A stretch of DNA of 64,000 bases from Escherichia boydii (GTDB lineage: Bacteria; Pseudomonadota; Gammaproteobacteria; Enterobacterales; Enterobacteriaceae). The notes beneath the pieces were generated by a model. It worked only from the letters and a program-made list of their open reading frames with translations. It was not told the DNA's origin and made no database searches. The stretch spans positions 1,550,001 through 1,614,000 of the forward strand of contig CP169086.1 in the NCBI GenBank assembly GCA_041890495.1, given 5' to 3'. Numbering within the stretch: position 1 is the first letter of the stretch; the number at the start of each line of letters is the position of its first letter. The translations under genes and the position numbers were made by a program. This document shows positions 44,917 to 56,821 of the stretch, piece by piece.

Positions 44917-46227
44917 ATGGACACACTGGCGCAGTACATCCAGACGTTATCCCCGCAGCTGAGCGCATGGCGTCGTGATTTTCACCATTATGCGGAATCC
45001 GGCTGGGTAGAGTTTCGTACCGCCGCGAAAGTCGCGGAAATCCTCGACTCGCTGGGTTACGAACTGGCGATGGGTCGCGACGTGGTGGATGCCGAAAGCC
45101 GGATGGGGCTGCCCGATACCGCAACCCTGGCGCAAGAGTTTGCCCGGGCGCGCAAGCAAGGCGCGCCTGAGAAATGGCTGGCGCCGTTTGAAGGCGGTTT
45201 TACCGGCATTGTTGCCACCCTGAATACCGGCCGCCCGGGCCCAGCCCTGGCGTTTCGCGTCGACATGGACGCACTTGATTTAAGCGAAGCGCTGGATGAA
45301 AGCCATCGCCCGTTCCGCGACGGGTTTGCCTCCTGCAATCCGGGAATGATGCACGCCTGCGCGCACGACGGCCACACCACCATTGGTCTGGGACTGGCAC
45401 AGGTGCTTAAGCAGAATGAAGCCCGGCTGAACGGCACCATCAAGCTGATCTTCCAGCCTGCCGAAGAAGGCACCCGCGGCGCGCGCGCCATGGTTGCCGC
45501 CGGGGCGCTGGACGACGTGGACTATTTCACGGCTATCCATATTGGTACTGGCGTCCCCGCCGGTACGGCGATCTGCGGCAGCGATAACTTTATGGCCACC
45601 ACCAAGTTCGACGTGAGCTTTACCGGCGTTGCCGCACACGCGGGCGGTAAACCGGAGGATGGACGTAACGCCCTGCTCGCCGCCGCGCAGGCTGCCCTCG
45701 CCCTGCACAACATTGCCCCGCACAGCGAAGGCGCCTCCCGGGTGAACGTCGGGGTGATGCAGGCGGGCAGCGGACGCAACGTGGTCCCCGCGAATGCCCT
45801 GATAAAGGTTGAAACGCGCGGCGAAAGCGAAGCGATTAATCAGTACGTCTTTGAACGCGCGCAGGCGGTGATTACCGGCGCAGCGGCGCTCTACGGCGTG
45901 CGCGCCGAGATGCGCCTGATGGGTGCCGCGACGTCCAGCGCGCCGACGCCAGCCTGGGTTGATTATCTGCGCGAACAGGCGAGTCGGGTTTCCGGTATTG
46001 TTCACGCCATCGATAAGGTGAAGGCGCCAGCAGGCTCCGAGGACGCCACGCTGATGATGGCCCGCGTGCAGCAGAACGGCGGCATGGCGTCCTATATGGT
46101 GTTTGGCACGGATTTGAGCGCCGGACATCACAACGAAAAATTCGACTTCGATGAGCAGGTCATGACCATCGCCATTGAAACGCTGGCGCGAACTGCGCTC
46201 AATTTCCCGTGGACGCGAGGTGTGTAA
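44917..46227 (+). CDS. abgA: p-Aminobenzoyl-glutamate hydrolase subunit A
   Basis: 436-residue M20-family metallopeptidase subunit. AbgA and AbgB form the hydrolase that splits p-aminobenzoyl-glutamate, a folate breakdown product, to p-aminobenzoate and glutamate. Metal-ligand segments are HACAHDGHT, FQPAEEGTRGAR and HIGTGVPAG. The start at 44917 is preferred to 44899 because AGGAACAG precedes it. About three quarters of residues match K-12 AbgA from memory, the normal level for the backbone here. The stop overlaps the abgB start (TAATG). Confidence 0.93.
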   Translation: MDTLAQYIQTLSPQLSAWRRDFHHYAESGWVEFRTAAKVAEILDSLGYELAMGRDVVDAESRMGLPDTATLAQEFARARKQGAPEKWLAPFEGGFTGIVATLNTGRPGPALAFRVDMDALDLSEALDESHRPFRDGFASCNPGMMHACAHDGHTTIGLGLAQVLKQNEARLNGTIKLIFQPAEEGTRGARAMVAAGALDDVDYFTAIHIGTGVPAGTAICGSDNFMATTKFDVSFTGVAAHAGGKPEDGRNALLAAAQAALALHNIAPHSEGASRVNVGVMQAGSGRNVVPANALIKVETRGESEAINQYVFERAQAVITGAAALYGVRAEMRLMGAATSSAPTPAWVDYLREQASRVSGIVHAIDKVKAPAGSEDATLMMARVQQNGGMASYMVFGTDLSAGHHNEKFDFDEQVMTIAIETLARTALNFPWTRGV

Positions 46228-47672
46228 TGCAGGAGAACTACGCTTTTATTGCCGATGCGATCGACACGCGATGTCGGACGTTAACCGATATTGCCGACGC
46301 GATCTGGGATCGTCCTGAAACCCGCTTTGAAGAGTTCTGGTCCGCCGAACGGCTGGCAAGCGAGCTTGAGGCCGAGGGCTTCACGCTGACGTGCGAGGCT
46401 GGCGGTATTCCAAATGCCTTTATCGCCAGCTTCGGCAGCGGGAAACCGGTCATCGCCCTGCTGGGCGAATACGACGCGCTGGCCGGATTAAGCCAGCAGG
46501 CGCACTGCGCAACGGCGCAATCCGCCACGCCGGGAGCCAACGGCCACGGCTGCGGGCATAACCTCTTAGGCACCGCGGCGCTTGCGGGCGCGGTGGCGGT
46601 GAAAAGCTGGCTGGAGCAGCACGGCGGCAGCGGAACGGTGCGTTTTTACGGCTGTCCCGGCGAGGAAGGCGGCTCCGGGAAAACCTTTATGGTGCGCGAA
46701 GGTCTGTTTGATGACGTCGATGCCGCCGTCACCTGGCACCCGGAAGCCTTCGCCGGGATGTTTAACGTCAGCACGCTGGCGAATATTCAGGCCGCCTGGC
46801 GTTTTCACGGCGTGGCGGCGCACGCGGCCAACTCCCCCCATCTGGGACGCAGCGCGCTCGACGCCGTGACGCTGATGACGACCGGCACAAACTTCCTCAA
46901 CGAACACATCATTGAGAAAGCGCGCGTCCATTACGCCATCACCGACACCGGCGGGATTTCGCCGAACGTGGTGCAGGCGCAGGCTGAGGTGCTGTACCTG
47001 ATCCGCGCCCCTGAGATGGCCGATGCGCAGCAGATCTACGAACGCATCGAGAAAATTGCCCAGGGCGCGGCGATGATGACCGAAACCACCGTCGAGTGTC
47101 GCTTTGATAAAGCCTGCTCCAGCTACCTGCCGAACCGCACGCTCGAGGCGGCGATGTATCGCGCCCTGCAGCACTACGGCACGCCTCTCTGGACCGAGGA
47201 AGAACGCGCCTTCGCCCGCGAGATCCGCGCCACCCTGACGCCCAACGATCTGCAGAACAGCCTGAAAAATATTGCCGCAACGGGCGGCGACGCGGGTAAA
47301 GCCTTTGCCCGTCGTCATCAGGAGACGCTGCTGGTGGATGAAGTCGCGCCTTATGCCGTCACCGACAACGTGCTGGCGGGTTCAACCGACGTGGGTGATG
47401 TCAGCTGGAAAATGCCGGTCGCCCAGTGCTTCAGCCCCTGCTTTACCGTCGGCACGCCGCTGCATACCTGGCAACTGGTGTCTCAGGGGCGAACCTCTAT
47501 TGCCCACAAAGGCATGCTGCTGGCCGGAAAAGTGATGGGCGCAACCGCGCTCAATCTGCTGCAGGACGCATCGCTGCTGAAAAAATGCCGTGAAGAGTTT
47601 GAACAACAAATACAAGAAAAACCGTACGTGTGTCCGATCCCACGGGGCGTGACACCGTCACCTTTAAAATAA
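46227..47672 (+). CDS. abgB: p-Aminobenzoyl-glutamate hydrolase subunit B
   Basis: 481-residue M20-family partner of AbgA. GLLGEYDALAGLSQQ-like and GHGCGHNLLGTAAL, FYGCPGEEGGSGKTF, and the C-terminal SQGRTSIAHKGM are conserved. The start ATG at 46227 shares one base with the abgA stop codon, which indicates translational coupling; an in-frame ATG at 46209 would overlap abgA. Diverged from K-12 to the same degree as AbgA. Confidence 0.93.
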   Translation: MQENYAFIADAIDTRCRTLTDIADAIWDRPETRFEEFWSAERLASELEAEGFTLTCEAGGIPNAFIASFGSGKPVIALLGEYDALAGLSQQAHCATAQSATPGANGHGCGHNLLGTAALAGAVAVKSWLEQHGGSGTVRFYGCPGEEGGSGKTFMVREGLFDDVDAAVTWHPEAFAGMFNVSTLANIQAAWRFHGVAAHAANSPHLGRSALDAVTLMTTGTNFLNEHIIEKARVHYAITDTGGISPNVVQAQAEVLYLIRAPEMADAQQIYERIEKIAQGAAMMTETTVECRFDKACSSYLPNRTLEAAMYRALQHYGTPLWTEEERAFAREIRATLTPNDLQNSLKNIAATGGDAGKAFARRHQETLLVDEVAPYAVTDNVLAGSTDVGDVSWKMPVAQCFSPCFTVGTPLHTWQLVSQGRTSIAHKGMLLAGKVMGATALNLLQDASLLKKCREEFEQQIQEKPYVCPIPRGVTPSPLK

Positions 47673-47705
47673 CAACAACGCAAACACAACAACCGAGGAA
47701 TGCCC

Positions 47706-49232
47706 ATGAGTATGTCATCCATACCGTCGTCCTCCCAATCCGGGAAGCTCTATGGCTGGGTCGAAAGAATTGGTAACAAGGTTCCCCATCCTTTTTTGCT
47801 CTTTATCTATTTGATAATCGTACTCATGGTGACGACGGCAATTTTGTCAGCCTTTGGCGTCAGTGCGAAAAACCCGACCGATGGTACGCCGGTGGTGGTG
47901 AAAAACCTGCTCAGTGTGGAAGGATTACACTGGTTTTTACCCAATGTGATTAAAAACTTTAGCGGTTTTGCTCCACTTGGAGCGATCCTGGCGCTGGTTT
48001 TAGGTGCCGGCCTAGCGGAGCGCGTCGGCTTACTGCCAGCGCTAATGGTTAAAATGGCATCGCATGTTAATGCCCGCTACGCCAGTTATATGGTGCTGTT
48101 TATTGCTTTTTTCAGCCACATTTCTTCCGATGCGGCGTTAGTGATCATGCCACCGATGGGTGCGCTGATTTTTCTGGCGGTGGGCAGGCATCCAGTTGCA
48201 GGTTTACTGGCTGCCATTGCAGGCGTAGGTTGCGGCTTTACGGCTAATTTACTGATTGTCACAACCGACGTGTTGCTGTCGGGGATCAGCACGGAAGCGG
48301 CGGCTGCGTTCAATCCGCAAATGCACGTCAGTGTAATTGATAACTGGTATTTTATGGCCAGCTCCGTAGTCGTACTGACGATTGTTGGCGGCTTGATAAC
48401 CGACAAAATCATCGAGCCACGGTTAGGTCAATGGCAGGGAAACAGCGATGAGAAACTGCAGACATTGACCGAAAGTCAGCGTTTTGGTTTACGCATAGCA
48501 GGTGTCGTATCGCTACTTTTTATTGCTGCGATCGCGCTGATGGTGATCCCGGAAAACGGGATATTGCGCGATCCGATTAATCACACCGTGATGCCATCAC
48601 CCTTTATTAAAGGTATCGTGCCACTAATCATTCTTTTTTTCTTTGTGGTTTCGCTGGCTTATGGCATCGCTACCCGCACAATTCGACGTCAGGCGGATTT
48701 ACCGCATTTAATGATTGAACCGATGAAAGAGATGGCGGGATTTATCGTGATGGTTTTTCCCCTAGCCCAGTTTGTCGCCATGTTTAACTGGAGCAACATG
48801 GGGAAATTCATCGCCGTGGGGCTGACCGATATACTTGAAAGTTCAGGGCTTAGCGGCATCCCGGCGTTTGTCGGTCTGGCGTTGCTTTCCTCTTTCTTAT
48901 GCATGTTTATTGCCAGCGGTTCCGCAATCTGGTCGATTCTGGCCCCCATTTTCGTACCAATGTTTATGCTACTTGGCTTTCACCCGGCATTTGCGCAAAT
49001 CCTCTTTCGTATTGCCGACTCATCCGTATTGCCTTTAGCGCCGGTATCTCCTTTTGTTCCACTGTTTCTTGGATTCCTGCAACGCTACAAACCAGACGCG
49101 AAACTGGGTACTTACTATTCGTTAGTCTTGCCCTATCCGCTTATCTTTTTGGTGGTATGGCTGCTGATGTTGCTGGCGTGGTATCTTGTTGGTCTGCCGA
49201 TAGGTCCGGGGATTTACCCACGTTTGTCTTAA
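47706..49232 (+). CDS. abgT: p-Aminobenzoyl-glutamate transporter AbgT
   Basis: 508-residue AbgT-family inner-membrane transporter with about 11-13 membrane segments; E. coli AbgT imports p-aminobenzoyl-glutamate. GAGGAATG places the start at 47706 (MSMSSIPSSSQSG). Unlike AbgA/AbgB just upstream, this protein appears about 99% identical to K-12 AbgT from memory. That abrupt change suggests a recombination junction near 47,690. Confidence 0.95.
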   Translation: MSMSSIPSSSQSGKLYGWVERIGNKVPHPFLLFIYLIIVLMVTTAILSAFGVSAKNPTDGTPVVVKNLLSVEGLHWFLPNVIKNFSGFAPLGAILALVLGAGLAERVGLLPALMVKMASHVNARYASYMVLFIAFFSHISSDAALVIMPPMGALIFLAVGRHPVAGLLAAIAGVGCGFTANLLIVTTDVLLSGISTEAAAAFNPQMHVSVIDNWYFMASSVVVLTIVGGLITDKIIEPRLGQWQGNSDEKLQTLTESQRFGLRIAGVVSLLFIAAIALMVIPENGILRDPINHTVMPSPFIKGIVPLIILFFFVVSLAYGIATRTIRRQADLPHLMIEPMKEMAGFIVMVFPLAQFVAMFNWSNMGKFIAVGLTDILESSGLSGIPAFVGLALLSSFLCMFIASGSAIWSILAPIFVPMFMLLGFHPAFAQILFRIADSSVLPLAPVSPFVPLFLGFLQRYKPDAKLGTYYSLVLPYPLIFLVVWLLMLLAWYLVGLPIGPGIYPRLS

Positions 49233-49242
49233 GAGAGAACGG

Positions 49243-49758
49243 ATGCTGAGATTACTTGAAGAAAAAATTGCCACGCCACTGGGTCCACTGTGGGTGATTT
49301 GCGATGAGCAATTTCGCCTGCGGGCGGTTGAATGGGAAGAGTACAGCGAACGCATGGTGCAGCTGCTGGACATCCATTATCGCAAAGAAGGCTATGAGCG
49401 CATTTCTGCCACCAACCCAGGCGGTTTAAGCGACAAGCTTCGTGATTATTTTGCCGGTAATCTTAGCATTATTGATACGCTTCCCACTGCCACAGGGGGG
49501 ACGCCATTTCAGCGCGAAGTCTGGAAAACTCTACGCACTATCCCCTGCGGGCAGGTAATGCATTACGGCCAACTGGCTGAACAATTGGGCCGCCCTGGCG
49601 CGGCGCGTGCCGTTGGTGCGGCAAACGGATCGAATCCCATCAGCATCGTCGTACCTTGCCATCGGGTTATTGGCCGAAACGGCACCATGACCGGATATGC
49701 AGGCGGAGTTCAGCGAAAAGAGTGGTTATTGCGCCACGAAGGTTATCTTTTGCTGTAA
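49243..49758 (+). CDS. ogt: O6-alkylguanine-DNA alkyltransferase Ogt
   Basis: 171-residue suicide repair enzyme that takes alkyl groups from O6-alkylguanine and O4-alkylthymine onto its own Cys. The active site is IVVPCHRVIGRNG (Cys near residue 139), followed by TGYAGGVQRKEWLL. Practically identical to K-12 Ogt from memory. It begins 10 bp after abgT and precedes fnr, as in E. coli. Confidence 0.96.
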   Translation: MLRLLEEKIATPLGPLWVICDEQFRLRAVEWEEYSERMVQLLDIHYRKEGYERISATNPGGLSDKLRDYFAGNLSIIDTLPTATGGTPFQREVWKTLRTIPCGQVMHYGQLAEQLGRPGAARAVGAANGSNPISIVVPCHRVIGRNGTMTGYAGGVQRKEWLLRHEGYLLL

Positions 49759-49919
49759 ACATTAAACAATTTGTGCCAGCTTGTTCACACTTTTATGTAA
49801 AGTTACCCTTAACAACTTAAGGGTTTTCAAATAGATAGACATATATTTACATCTAATATCGGAATTCTCTGCTGTTAAGGTTTGCTTAGACTTACTTGCT
49901 CCCTAAAAAGATGTTAAAA

Positions 49920-49933
49920 TTGACAAATATCAA
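49920..49933. promoter_or_regulatory. FNR box in the fnr promoter
   Basis: TTGACAAATATCAA matches the FNR consensus TTGAT-N4-ATCAA with one change. It lies 19 bp upstream of the fnr start codon, where it mediates anaerobic autorepression in E. coli. Confidence 0.85.
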
Positions 49934-49952
49934 TTACGGCTTGAGCAGACCT

Positions 49953-50705
49953 ATGATCCCGGAAAAGCGAATTATACGGCGCATTCAGTCTGGCGGTTGT
50001 GCTATCCATTGCCAGGATTGCAGCATCAGCCAGCTTTGCATCCCGTTCACACTCAACGAACATGAGCTTGATCAGCTTGATAATATCATTGAGCGGAAGA
50101 AGCCTATTCAGAAAGGCCAGACGCTGTTTAAGGCTGGTGATGAACTTAAATCGCTTTATGCCATCCGCTCCGGTACGATTAAAAGTTATACCATCACTGA
50201 GCAAGGCGACGAGCAAATCACTGGTTTCCATTTAGCAGGCGACCTGGTGGGATTTGACGCCATCGGCAGCGGCCATCACCCGAGCTTCGCGCAGGCGCTG
50301 GAAACCTCGATGGTATGTGAAATCCCGTTCGAAACGCTGGACGATTTGTCCGGTAAAATGCCGAATCTGCGTCAGCAGATGATGCGTCTGATGAGCGGTG
50401 AAATCAAAGGCGATCAGGACATGATCCTGCTGTTGTCGAAGAAAAATGCCGAGGAACGTCTGGCTGCATTCATCTACAACCTGTCCCGTCGTTTTGCCCA
50501 ACGCGGCTTCTCCCCTCGTGAATTCCGCCTGACGATGACTCGTGGCGATATCGGTAACTATCTGGGCCTGACGGTAGAAACCATCAGCCGTCTGCTGGGT
50601 CGCTTCCAGAAAAGCGGCATGCTGGCAGTCAAAGGTAAATACATCACCATCGAAAACGGTGAAGCGCTTGCCGTTCTTGCCGGGCACGCCCGCAACGTGG
50701 CGTAA
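49953..50705 (+). CDS. fnr: FNR, oxygen-sensing global regulator
   Basis: 250-residue CRP/FNR-family regulator with a [4Fe-4S] cluster that senses oxygen. Ligands Cys20, Cys23 and Cys29 are in CAIHCQDCSISQLC, and Cys122 is in SMVCEIPF. A cyclic-nucleotide-type domain, dimerisation helix and DNA-binding helix (TVETISRLLGRFQ) follow. The start at 49953 gives MIPEKRIIRRIQ; 19 upstream codons in frame cover the FNR box. The coding DNA appears K-12-like to about residue 234, then changes to a diverged end (NGEALAVLAGHARNVA). Confidence 0.97.
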   Translation: MIPEKRIIRRIQSGGCAIHCQDCSISQLCIPFTLNEHELDQLDNIIERKKPIQKGQTLFKAGDELKSLYAIRSGTIKSYTITEQGDEQITGFHLAGDLVGFDAIGSGHHPSFAQALETSMVCEIPFETLDDLSGKMPNLRQQMMRLMSGEIKGDQDMILLLSKKNAEERLAAFIYNLSRRFAQRGFSPREFRLTMTRGDIGNYLGLTVETISRLLGRFQKSGMLAVKGKYITIENGEALAVLAGHARNVA

Positions 50706-50839
50706 CACTCCGCATATTGATGACCAGACTGATAAATTCTTGTGATTTATTGGTCTGGTGTAATCACTTCCGTTTCAAGATATTTTCACCGTAGCACGTC
50801 CCCACACAGCGCCCAAAAGGTTCTCGTTGAGGTTATGAA

Positions 50840-51034
50840 TTGAGAGAAAGTTTGTTTTTCGTTTCAGTCGTGATTGCCTCTGTGACCTTTATCTTCATCT
50901 GGATCATGCTTGTCGGCCCGATGAAGGGGGAGGAAAAAACCTACGTCCAGGACTCCACGACCTTTGCGATTGCGGTGATGGTGCTGCTGTTTATTGCGTT
51001 CATCGCGGTAACGACCACGGTGCTTTTCCTCTGA
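50840..51034 (+). CDS. Small two-helix membrane protein
   Basis: 64 residues starting at TTG 50840, preceded at a good distance by GTTGAGG; an overlapping ATG at 50835 opens only a two-codon frame. Two hydrophobic helices (FFVSVVIASVTFIFIWIMLV and FAIAVMVLLFIAFIAVTTTV) flank a short charged loop (PMKGEEKTYVQDS). It sits between fnr and uspE. I do not recognise the family. The even codon use and the two clean helices favour a real gene. Confidence 0.65.
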   Translation: MRESLFFVSVVIASVTFIFIWIMLVGPMKGEEKTYVQDSTTFAIAVMVLLFIAFIAVTTTVLFL

Positions 51035-51143
51035 TAAATTTTCATGAATTATTGATCTGGCAAAACCTCCCCTCTGTTTCATTCAGGATATATAGGTTAC
51101 TCTTTTAATTACAGACTGTGGTGACAGTAGTAAGGAGACCTGT

Positions 51144-52094
51144 ATGGCCAAGTATCAAAACATGCTGGTAGCTATCGATCCGAATCAGGACGATCAGCCG
51201 GCATTACGACGTGCTGTGTATTTACATCAACGGATTGGTGGCAAAATCAAAGCGTTTTTGCCGATCTATGACTTCTCGTATGAGATGACCACCCTTCTGT
51301 CGCCTGACGAGCGCACCGCTATGCGTCAGGGCGTCATCAGCCAGCGTACCGCGTGGATCCGTGAACAAGCGAAGTATTACCTGGAAGCGGGCGTGCCCAT
51401 TGATATTAAAGTGGTCTGGCATAACCGACCTTTTGAAGCCATCATCCAGGAAATTGTCGCCGGTGGGCACGACCTGCTGCTGAAGATGGCACACCAGCAC
51501 GACAAGCTGGAATCCGTGATCTTCACCCCAACCGACTGGCACTTGCTGCGTAAATGCCCTTGCCCGGTCTGGATGGTGAAAGACCAGCCGTGGCCTGAAG
51601 GTGGGAAAGCCGTTGTGGCGGTAAACCTCGCGAGCGAGGAGGATTACCACAACTCCCTGAACGAGAAGCTGGTGAAGGAGACTATCCAACTTGCCGATCA
51701 GGTCAATCATACCGAAGTGCATCTGGTTGGCGCCTATCCGGTCACCCCGATTAACATTGCCATTGAGCTGCCTGAATTTGACCCAAGCGTCTACAACGAC
51801 GCGATCCGCGGTCAGCACCTGCTGGCCATGAAAGCTCTGCGCCAGAAATTCAGCATCGATGAGAAAATGACCCACGTGGAAAAAGGGCTGCCTGAAGAGG
51901 TGATCCCGGACCTGGCGGAACACCTGCAGGCAGGGATTGTGGTGCTGGGCACCATTGGCCGGACCGGTATTTCTGCCGCGTTCCTCGGCAATACCGCGGA
52001 ACAGTTGATCGACCATCTGCGCTGCGACCTGCTGGTCATTAAGCCGGATGAGTACCAGACGCCGGTTGAGCTGGACGATCCGGAAGACGATTAA
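51144..52094 (+). CDS. uspE: Universal stress protein E
   Basis: 316-residue tandem universal stress protein with two Usp domains (about 1-155 and 156-310). The second has GTIGRTGISAAFLGNTAEQLIDHL, the nucleotide-phosphate loop region. UspE affects motility, adhesion and stress resistance in E. coli. AAGGAGACC precedes the ATG. Divergence from K-12 is normal for the backbone, in contrast to fnr/ogt upstream and pntB downstream. Confidence 0.95.
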   Translation: MAKYQNMLVAIDPNQDDQPALRRAVYLHQRIGGKIKAFLPIYDFSYEMTTLLSPDERTAMRQGVISQRTAWIREQAKYYLEAGVPIDIKVVWHNRPFEAIIQEIVAGGHDLLLKMAHQHDKLESVIFTPTDWHLLRKCPCPVWMVKDQPWPEGGKAVVAVNLASEEDYHNSLNEKLVKETIQLADQVNHTEVHLVGAYPVTPINIAIELPEFDPSVYNDAIRGQHLLAMKALRQKFSIDEKMTHVEKGLPEEVIPDLAEHLQAGIVVLGTIGRTGISAAFLGNTAEQLIDHLRCDLLVIKPDEYQTPVELDDPEDD

Positions 52095-52099
52095 CCCCC

Positions 52100-52170
52100 A
52101 ACGCCCGGCGGCGCAGGCTTGCCGGGCCTACAAAATCGTAGGCCGGGTAAGCGTCAGCGCCACCCGGCAA
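52100..52170. repeat. REP/BIME-like palindromes
   Basis: Two adjacent REP-type units in opposite orientation: GCCCGGCGGCGCAGGCTTGC...CGGGCCTAC, and GTAGGCCGGGTAAGCGTCAG...CACCCGG. They lie between the convergent uspE and pntB. Confidence 0.8.
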
Positions 52171-52172
52171 TA

Positions 52173-52200
52173 AAAAAACCGCCGAATTCGGCGGTTTTTT
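52173..52200. terminator. Bidirectional terminator, uspE / pntB
   Basis: A perfect palindrome: AAAAAACCGCCGAA followed by TTCGGCGGTTTTTT. The symmetrical A and T runs make it functional for both convergent genes. Confidence 0.92.
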
Positions 52201-52214
52201 CGTTTCAACGCAAC

Positions 52215-53606
<1,392 letters not shown>

Positions 53607-53613
53607 TTACCCC

Positions 53614-55151
<1,538 letters not shown>

Positions 55152-55689
55152 GATATTCCCTTCCATCGGTTTTATTGATGATGGTTTATCGATAAATGCC
55201 CGCGGTTTGTATCAATTTTCGCCATCGCGCGAGCGACGAGATATGATTAACCCCGGAAAATAAAACAGTAACAAACTGTCTATAACCTACTGAAAATAGC
55301 GCCCGCGATCTACCGCCAGAAAACACTATTTCTTATTTTATCTGTGAAAAATAAGCGATCGGCGTCACTGACAGTGATATTTACCTTAAATTCATTGCCA
55401 GAACCGATAAAACGCGCAAGCGAAGCGGTAAAAACATGATATAGCGCCATAAGAGAACAACTTATTAACATTAAATTAACTTGTAAAAGTCATATGCTTT
55501 ATCAGTTTTACTTGTCAAACGCGTGTTTTTTCAACATATCACTAAATGTTATCGAATAAGATGATTCAGTAAGCACAGGCAGTGAAAAATGGCGCAGACA
55601 GCGACGGGTTTTAAATGCAATAATCGGGACCGTCTCAAATTAATAACAATACCAGTACCTGGTTTGCGCAAGGCGAAGGATTAATTTTT
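55152..55689. other. Divergent pntA-ydgH control region
   Basis: About 540 bp, AT-rich, between the divergent pntA and ydgH starts, unusually long for a control region here. It holds the promoters of both genes; I cannot fix -35/-10 pairs with confidence. Short palindromic stretches such as ATAAGCGATCGGCG occur. No ORF of protein-like composition was found. Confidence 0.45.
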
Positions 55690-56637
55690 ATGAAGCTTAA
55701 GAACACCCTCCCTGGCGTCGGCACTGCTTTCTGCTACGGCATTCTCCGTTAACGCAGCAACAGAACTGACACCGGAGCAAGCGGCAGCGGTTAAACCTTT
55801 TGGACCGTGTAGTGGTTACCGGTCGTTTTAATGCTATTGGCGAAGCGGTGAAAGCCGTTTCTCGTCGCGCAGATAAAGAAGGTGCCACCTCTTTTTATGT
55901 TGTCGACACTTCTGATTTTGGTTAACAGCGGTAACTGGCGTGTGGTCGCTGACCTCTATAAAGCCGATGCTGAAAAAGCAGAAGAAACAAGTAATCGCGT
56001 AATTAACGGTGTTGTCGAACTGCCGAAAGATCAGGCTGTTCTGATTGAACCGTTTGACACGGTCACCGTCCAGGGCTTCTATCGTAGCCAGCCAGAAGTC
56101 AATGATGCCATCACCAAAGCGGCAAAAGCGAAAGGTGCCTACTCTTTCTACATCGTTCGTCAAATCGATGCCAACCAGGGCGGCAACCAGCGTATTACTG
56201 CATTCATCTATAAAAAAGATGCTAAGAAACGTATCGTCCAGAGCCCGGATGTGATCCCGGCAGATTCCGAAGCAGGACGTGCAGCTCTGGCTGCCGGTGG
56301 CGAAGCCGCGAAGAAAGTTGAGATCCCGGGTGTTGCGACTACCGCATCACCAAGTTCTGAAGTCGGTCGCTTCTTTGAAACCCAGTCATCAAAAGGTGGG
56401 CGTTACACCGTCACGCTCCCGGATGGCACTAAAGTCGAAGAACTGAACAAAGCGACCGCAGCGATGATGGTCCCGTTCGACAGCATCAAATTCTCTGGCA
56501 ACTACGGCAACATGACCGAAGTCTCCTATCAGGTTGCGAAACGTGCCGCGAAGAAAGGTGCTAAGTATTACCACATCACCCGCCAGTGGCAGGAACGTGG
56601 TAATAACCTGACCGTCAGCGCAGATCTGTATAAATAA
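55690..56637 (+). pseudogene. ydgH: Periplasmic YdgH, three single-base insertions
   Basis: YdgH is a secreted protein of 314 residues with repeated YhcN/BhsA-type (DUF1471) domains, linked to envelope function. Here the first 235 bp carry three +1 insertions: an extra C near 55,709 (CTCCCTGG), an extra G near 55,802 (TTTTGGACC) and an extra T near 55,922 (GGTTAAC). The first causes a stop after 20 codons. The three together restore frame, so the last 238 codons (VNSGNWRVVADLYK onward) are intact and contain two full DUF1471 units. The total, 948 bp, equals the normal 945 plus three. The signal peptide is lost as written. Confidence 0.88.
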
Positions 56638-56651
56638 CAAAATCGTTTACG

Positions 56652-56677
56652 AAAGGCGGCGCAATGCCGCCTTTTTT
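56652..56677 (+). terminator. ydgH terminator
   Basis: AAAGGCGGC, loop GCAAT, GCCGCCTTT followed by further T: a strong rho-independent terminator 15 bp after the ydgH stop. Confidence 0.9.
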
Positions 56678-56821
56678 GTTACTTTTTTTGAATTTCTGCC
56701 CCACGTCATTGCATGCTTTCGTTACACTCCGTAAAATCCCGCGCCTTAGTGTGATCCACCATTTTTATGCGCCTGAGCGAAATAATTATTCTGGATTTTG
56801 ACCTTTCATAACAGGAAGCCA

